A DNA stretch of 34,250 nt. Origin: Acephala macrosclerotiorum (lineage: Eukaryota; Ascomycota; Leotiomycetes; Helotiales; Mollisiaceae). The DNA is taken from the NCBI GenBank assembly GCA_014904845.1, contig MU119646.1, positions 1 to 34,250 on the forward strand, read 5' to 3'. The position numbers and the translations under genes are program-made. Each line of letters opens with the position of its first letter. The first letter of the stretch is position 1. This document shows positions 33,198-34,250 of the stretch, one piece after another. The notes under the pieces were generated by a model. That model made no database searches and was not told the DNA's origin. It saw only the letters and a program-made list of their open reading frames with translations.

Positions 33198-34250
33198 ACA
33201 GCGCGCTTGTACTTTTAGATATACTCTTCGTGTGCTGCCGAACATACGGCTTTAGCGGAAGCATAGGAGAGGGCTGCATTAGATGTTTGTACAATATACC
33301 AAATGAGCATTGCGCTACCTCCAGCGTCATAAAAAAGAATGAGGTGCGTGGCATTAAGTAAGTGAAATTGTCGTGTGGAAAGTGAGATCGAGACTTATCA
33401 AATCAATTCGCCTCCACATGACTAGGAAATCACGAACCCGGCTCATCCGATTAAGGGCTTACGAACCACCCTTCATCTTTCCTATTCTTATATATAATCT
33501 AGTACTCGTTTTCATCTCAAAGTTCTTTCGTCTGATACAGCCCTGAGACTTTCTAGCACAAATTGATTCAGTCATTCAAGATCACGTGTAGGCAATGACG
33601 TTTTAATATTGTTCCCCTCAGGTCCCAACACTTTCTTTAGGCCTTCTCTATTGTTTCTGGGAAATACTATCCTAGTTCTACAAGTCATATATGTTTACTT
33701 CCTTATCGCGATTGGCAGGCCGTTGAAAGAGCTTCAATTCCCACAGCGCCGAAGATGGACATCGAGCCTCGAGCCTGATACCCAGAGAGAGGAACAGCAC
33801 TTCACAATCGCAACTTAGAGGGAGGACCATAATGACTAAGATGGGTCCAATCGTGCTGATGAGCTTCATACAAGACCAACACGTCTCGATGTTGATGGAC
33901 TTGAGAGATGAGATCCTGCATTTCGAGTTCTAGTTTACGATCCCGGCCGATGAATGCAGTACCAAGAGATGTTTCAGTTAAAATCATTGATACTGACGAG
34001 TATCCCACCAGATAAACAAGCCTCGAGGTCGATAGATGAGAGGTCTGATGTCTTGATACTTCATCGTGGCATCCAAGATACATTGATGCAAATTGTAAGA
34101 GTTGCGGCCATTGCTCCCGGCCACTTTAAGCGAGATTAGCGAGCGGTCGAACTTTTCAGTACCTTCACTTCAAAAATCTATATTAAATCAATCAGTTATC
34201 CTTTTCTCATCAAATTGAAAATAGAGAATCAAATTTACTTTCTCTCATGG
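33198..34250. other. Intergenic region to the right edge, no supported gene
   Basis: It starts with the 3' region of RPN2. Frames of 60-93 codons overlap on both strands (33609-33818 plus, 33802-34083 minus, 33954-34139 plus), none with a known motif. CACGTG occurs at 33583-33588. The last bases read CTCTCATGG, so a plus-strand gene could begin at 34247, but one codon is no evidence. Confidence 0.5.

Noticed and set aside
34247..34250. ATG at the right edge as the start of another gene
   Set aside because: One codon is not evidence, and the preceding 100 bp have no distinctive promoter feature.
1..34250. CRISPR arrays, bacterial operons, prophage or origin features
   Set aside because: Spliced genes with fungal intron signals show a eukaryotic genome, and no regularly spaced repeat-spacer structure is present.

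Overview
The window looks like nuclear DNA of a filamentous ascomycete (Pezizomycotina). The evidence is short introns of 44-97 nt with GT..AG ends and CTAAC or CTGAC branch sites, compact genes, fungal-type Rpn2 and Cet1 proteins, and AT-rich blocks with the transition-only damage of repeat-induced point mutation (RIP). A helotialean (Leotiomycetes) host is a guess from the mix of AT blocks and the ExR/F-box-like gene family; no marker in the window proves it.

Layout. Positions 1-8650 are almost pure A+T and hold one clear 75-bp tandem array (about 1760-2290). Positions 8656-9741 are an island of normal composition that ends in the first exon of an ExR/F-box-like gene. A second AT block (9864-11425) interrupts that gene and is flanked by a 134-bp direct duplication (9730-9863 and 11426-11559). 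The other side carries later exons of the interrupted gene (to 11902) and, overlapping them in another frame, an apparently intact ExR-like gene (11793-12714). A non-mutated island without a readable gene (about 13000-14045) precedes a third AT block (14090-17640), which has a partly eroded island near 16570-17020.

From 17640 onward the composition is normal. There is a doubtful minus-strand remnant (17692-18189), an intact ExR-like gene (18704-19483) and a broken ExR-like gene (20269-21400). A six-exon minus-strand gene follows for a 1399-residue protein of unknown function with an N-terminal Cys/His cluster (21520-26032). The mRNA-capping RNA triphosphatase CET1 (minus, 26538-28963) and the 26S proteasome base subunit RPN2 (plus, 29781-33197) are divergent and share an 817-bp spacer. 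The last kilobase shows no supported gene.

How it fits together. Housekeeping genes (RPN2, CET1, the large unknown) lie away from the AT blocks. Four members of one fast-evolving family lie within 12 kb next to the blocks, two readable and two broken. The most informative signal is the duplication around AT block 2: its two copies differ only by transitions, and each copy is damaged on the side facing the block, so the reach of RIP-like mutation into flanking unique DNA can be read directly. Exon coordinates were worked out by hand from splice consensus and frame and need transcript confirmation.
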